Of a stretch of DNA of 64,000 nt, positions 62,421 to 64,000 are shown piece by piece (the stretch's first letter is position 1; each line of letters opens with the position of its first letter). The translations under genes and the position numbers were made by a program. This DNA comes from Blepharisma japonicum (taxonomy: Eukaryota > Ciliophora > Heterotrichea > Heterotrichida > Blepharismidae), in the NCBI GenBank assembly GCA_949751835.1, contig CATKHK010000025.1, forward strand, positions 124,001-188,000, in the 5' to 3' direction. Below the pieces are notes generated by a model. The model was given only the letters and a program-made list of their open reading frames with translations, searched no databases and was not told the origin of the DNA.

Positions 62421-63551
62421 TTAAATAGCTTTATCTAGTGAATTTTTAATGTTTCTTAATTTTTCTAACGCCGCTTCAAAATCAGGAGAAAAAACCGAAA
62501 TACCATACATAGTCACAACAATTAATTCAAAAATACCATCACGATTGATATCAAGCTCACAGATGCTCATGATGGGCTGAGGAAAGGTTTTAGACCAAAT
62601 CAGCTCAAAAACATTTCCTTTGAGTTTATAGCAGCAAACTGTTTGATTATATGTGCCAAGTATAATTTCTCGCTGCCCATCAAAATCTATATCAGAAGTA
62701 ACCACACAAGTTATCGCGTCCTGTGTACAAGGAATAATATTTTTCCTTGCCAGCCCTTCTTGTGCTACATCTCTATATACAACTGCATATCCGACAGCAG
62801 ACGCTACCAATAAATCTGATATTCCTGCTTCTAGTTTAAACAATAGCAATCCTGATATCGGCCCATCTAAAATAACATGCCAACTCGCTTCTTTATTCCA
62901 CTGTTTATTATGTGAATATTTTAACAATTTTGTATCTCCATTTTGGCATGCGATTCCTATCAATATAAAAGTGATATTTCTCTGTGTATGCATTGCCATA
63001 ACTGGCGCTTTGTGCTGTATAAGCTCATCATCTCTAGTTAAAGACTCTAAAGGGCCAGACACTACAGGGGATAAATACTCAAAATCTGCCTTATAAAGAT
63101 GCAGCCTACAGTCACTTCCTCCTAAAAATATGATTAATTCATCATCTAAATCTCTCTATATAGGTTTCACCATATAAACTTTATACGGAACAAAATCCAA
63201 GTCTTGAGCAAAAGAATGCTCAGTCATCCCTGTGACATCATCAGCTCGCCTTATATAAAGATTCATAGAAAAAGTGTTATTTCGGTTCCTGCATATAATA
63301 CAAGTGACAAGCATGCTTTTTCAACACATTCCAGCATTTCCTAGAATTTCAGTGTCGGCTTCTTAGAATTTACCATAAATTCGTGGAAAATTAAGCTTGA
63401 CGAGTTTGACTTCTCCTTCTTTGCTGCATCATAACCTATGGACATTTTTGCAGGTGTTGATTACACATCCTCGTTTTGATTTTATATCAAAAGTACTCAA
63501 AGAGTAAATATTAGTGTAATTTGAGAGTTCATGAAAACTTCTTAATTCCAT
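62421..63551 (-). CDS. kaptin (KPTN)-like beta-propeller protein
   Basis: 366 residues after two 15-nt introns (63359-63373, 63156-63170); two TGA Trp in exons 1 and 2. Beta-propeller-like repeats include VVTSDIDFDGQREIILGTYN, VCCYKLKGNVFELIW and ICELDINRDGIFELIVVTMY, which match kaptin's DVDLDGQxExLVATYG, LLCYKYRG and DGLQELAVVS blocks. Animal kaptin is an actin-associated protein of stereocilia and a subunit of the KICSTOR complex that ties GATOR1 to lysosomes. Which role applies in a ciliate is unknown. Confidence 0.83.
63156..63170 (-). other. 15-nt intron 2 of the kaptin gene
   Basis: Minus strand GTGAAACCTATATAG, with GTG rather than GTA at the donor and A at position 10; removes an in-frame TAG and joins Val-Tyr-Met to Arg-Asp-Leu-Asp-Asp. 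Confidence 0.85.
63359..63373 (-). other. 15-nt intron 1 of the kaptin gene
   Basis: Minus strand GTAAATTCTAAGAAG, A at position 10; joins Arg-Ile-Tyr to Ala-Asp-Thr-Glu and restores the frame. Confidence 0.85.
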
Positions 63552-63640
63552 ATTTTTATTATAAAATTAGGCTTTAAGATGCATTAGCAAAAGGATAATT
63601 TTCTAATTAAATTAAAATTCTGACCTATTACCATTAATTT

Positions 63641-64000
63641 TTAGACTCTGCAGACATATGAGCTTGCTTGTGTCACATATCTTACCCATCTGTTTGGAGT
63701 TGGGACTTTTCCTTGATCAGCAATTCTTAGGTATTTCACCTGCATGTTGGAGGCATTGTACATTGGGATTTCAAACTGCATTGAGATAGGCCCAATTTCC
63801 TTTGTGGTTGCAGGAGCACTTAGACTGATTTTAGTTTTTATTGCGTATTCTGCGTTTCCAGGGAATTTTTTGACGGTCCATTCTGCAAGTTTTTCTTGAT
63901 CTCGATATTCAGATTGTTGGCCGCTAAGCTTATTTGGCATTTCAAATGTGACTGAGGCTGTAGTTTTTGGTAAATTAAACTTGACTGAGACATTTGTTCC
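63641..64000 (-). CDS. AP-4 complex mu subunit (AP4M1-like), C-terminal part
   Basis: The last 119 codons lie in the window; the rest is beyond the right edge. Landmarks of the mu homology domain end are present: VKKFPGNAEYAIKTKISL, GPISMQFEIPMYNASNMQVK, YLRIADQG and NRWVRYVTQASSYVCRV. IPMYNxSxxQVKYLxIA and RWVRYVTQA-SYV are the AP-4 form, distinct from AP-1 (WVRYITQNGDY) and AP-2 (KWVRYIGRSG). AP-4 mu recognises Tyr-based sorting signals at the trans-Golgi network. AP-4 has been lost in several lineages. Confidence 0.88.
   Translation of the reverse strand, partial: GTNVSVKFNLPKTTASVTFEMPNKLSGQQSEYRDQEKLAEWTVKKFPGNAEYAIKTKISLSAPATTKEIGPISMQFEIPMYNASNMQVKYLRIADQGKVPTPNRWVRYVTQASSYVCRV

Noticed and set aside
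1-64000. CRISPR arrays, transposons, rRNA genes, telomeric repeats
   Set aside because: No regularly spaced repeats, no transposase-like ORF or terminal inverted repeats, no rRNA-like stretch and no telomeric repeat were seen; host is a eukaryote.

Overview
The window reads as ciliate macronuclear DNA from a heterotrich, most likely Blepharisma. Three sequence facts support this. TGA is read as tryptophan inside conserved motifs (the WGR motif of a PARP, the Trp-Asp of a TBC domain, the WDTAGQ of a Rab, the Asp-Glu-Trp-Ser-Pro of a UBC), while CDSs end in TAA or occasionally TAG. Genes are interrupted by 15-nt GT-AG introns with an A at position 10. The DNA is AT-rich and genes are packed with very short spacers. 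UGA = Trp combined with 15/16-nt introns is the known Blepharisma pattern.

Layout. 1-1437: partial coiled-coil gene and an LRR protein (minus). 2335-14444: inactive-looking TBC/EF-hand protein, serine carboxypeptidase, importin alpha, a 2005-residue repeat surface protein and a small basic protein (all plus). 14702-18318: PX-WD40 protein and a membrane alpha/beta-hydrolase (minus). 18562-26517: Wee1-like kinase, ribosomal eL8, an ACSF3-type acyl-CoA synthetase, a Nup54 helical domain and several unknowns. 26518-29985: gene-poor AT-rich stretch with two unknown genes and a tRNA-like Pol III gene. 30054-39642: a second membrane hydrolase (paralogue of the first), an SH3 protein, a Rab GTPase, a two-intron unknown, an Alba protein, a DNAJB13/radial-spoke-type J protein and a CRAL-TRIO protein. 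39885-47493: PKA catalytic subunit, IQ-motif protein, RING protein and two unknown basic proteins (minus). 47870-53894: BFR1-like coiled-coil protein, two mini-genes, a duplicated 3' fragment, a Polo-like kinase and a NEK-like kinase. 54027-59131: PLAC8 protein, WGR-PARP, a 7-TM/pseudokinase fusion and a secreted unknown (minus). 59204-60306: decayed glutaryl-CoA dehydrogenase pseudogene. 60686-64000: UBE2K-type E2, eS6, kaptin and the C-terminus of AP-4 mu.

Functionally this is ordinary housekeeping and signalling content, with no operons and no mobile element recognised. Items most worth attention are the 7-TM/pseudokinase fusion, the tRNA-like gene with an abnormal anticodon arm, two over-length introns with tandem AG acceptors, the acyl-CoA dehydrogenase pseudogene, the 35-bp divergent promoter, and the uneven use of TGA versus TGG for Trp. 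All family names come from reading motifs by eye; no database search was run.
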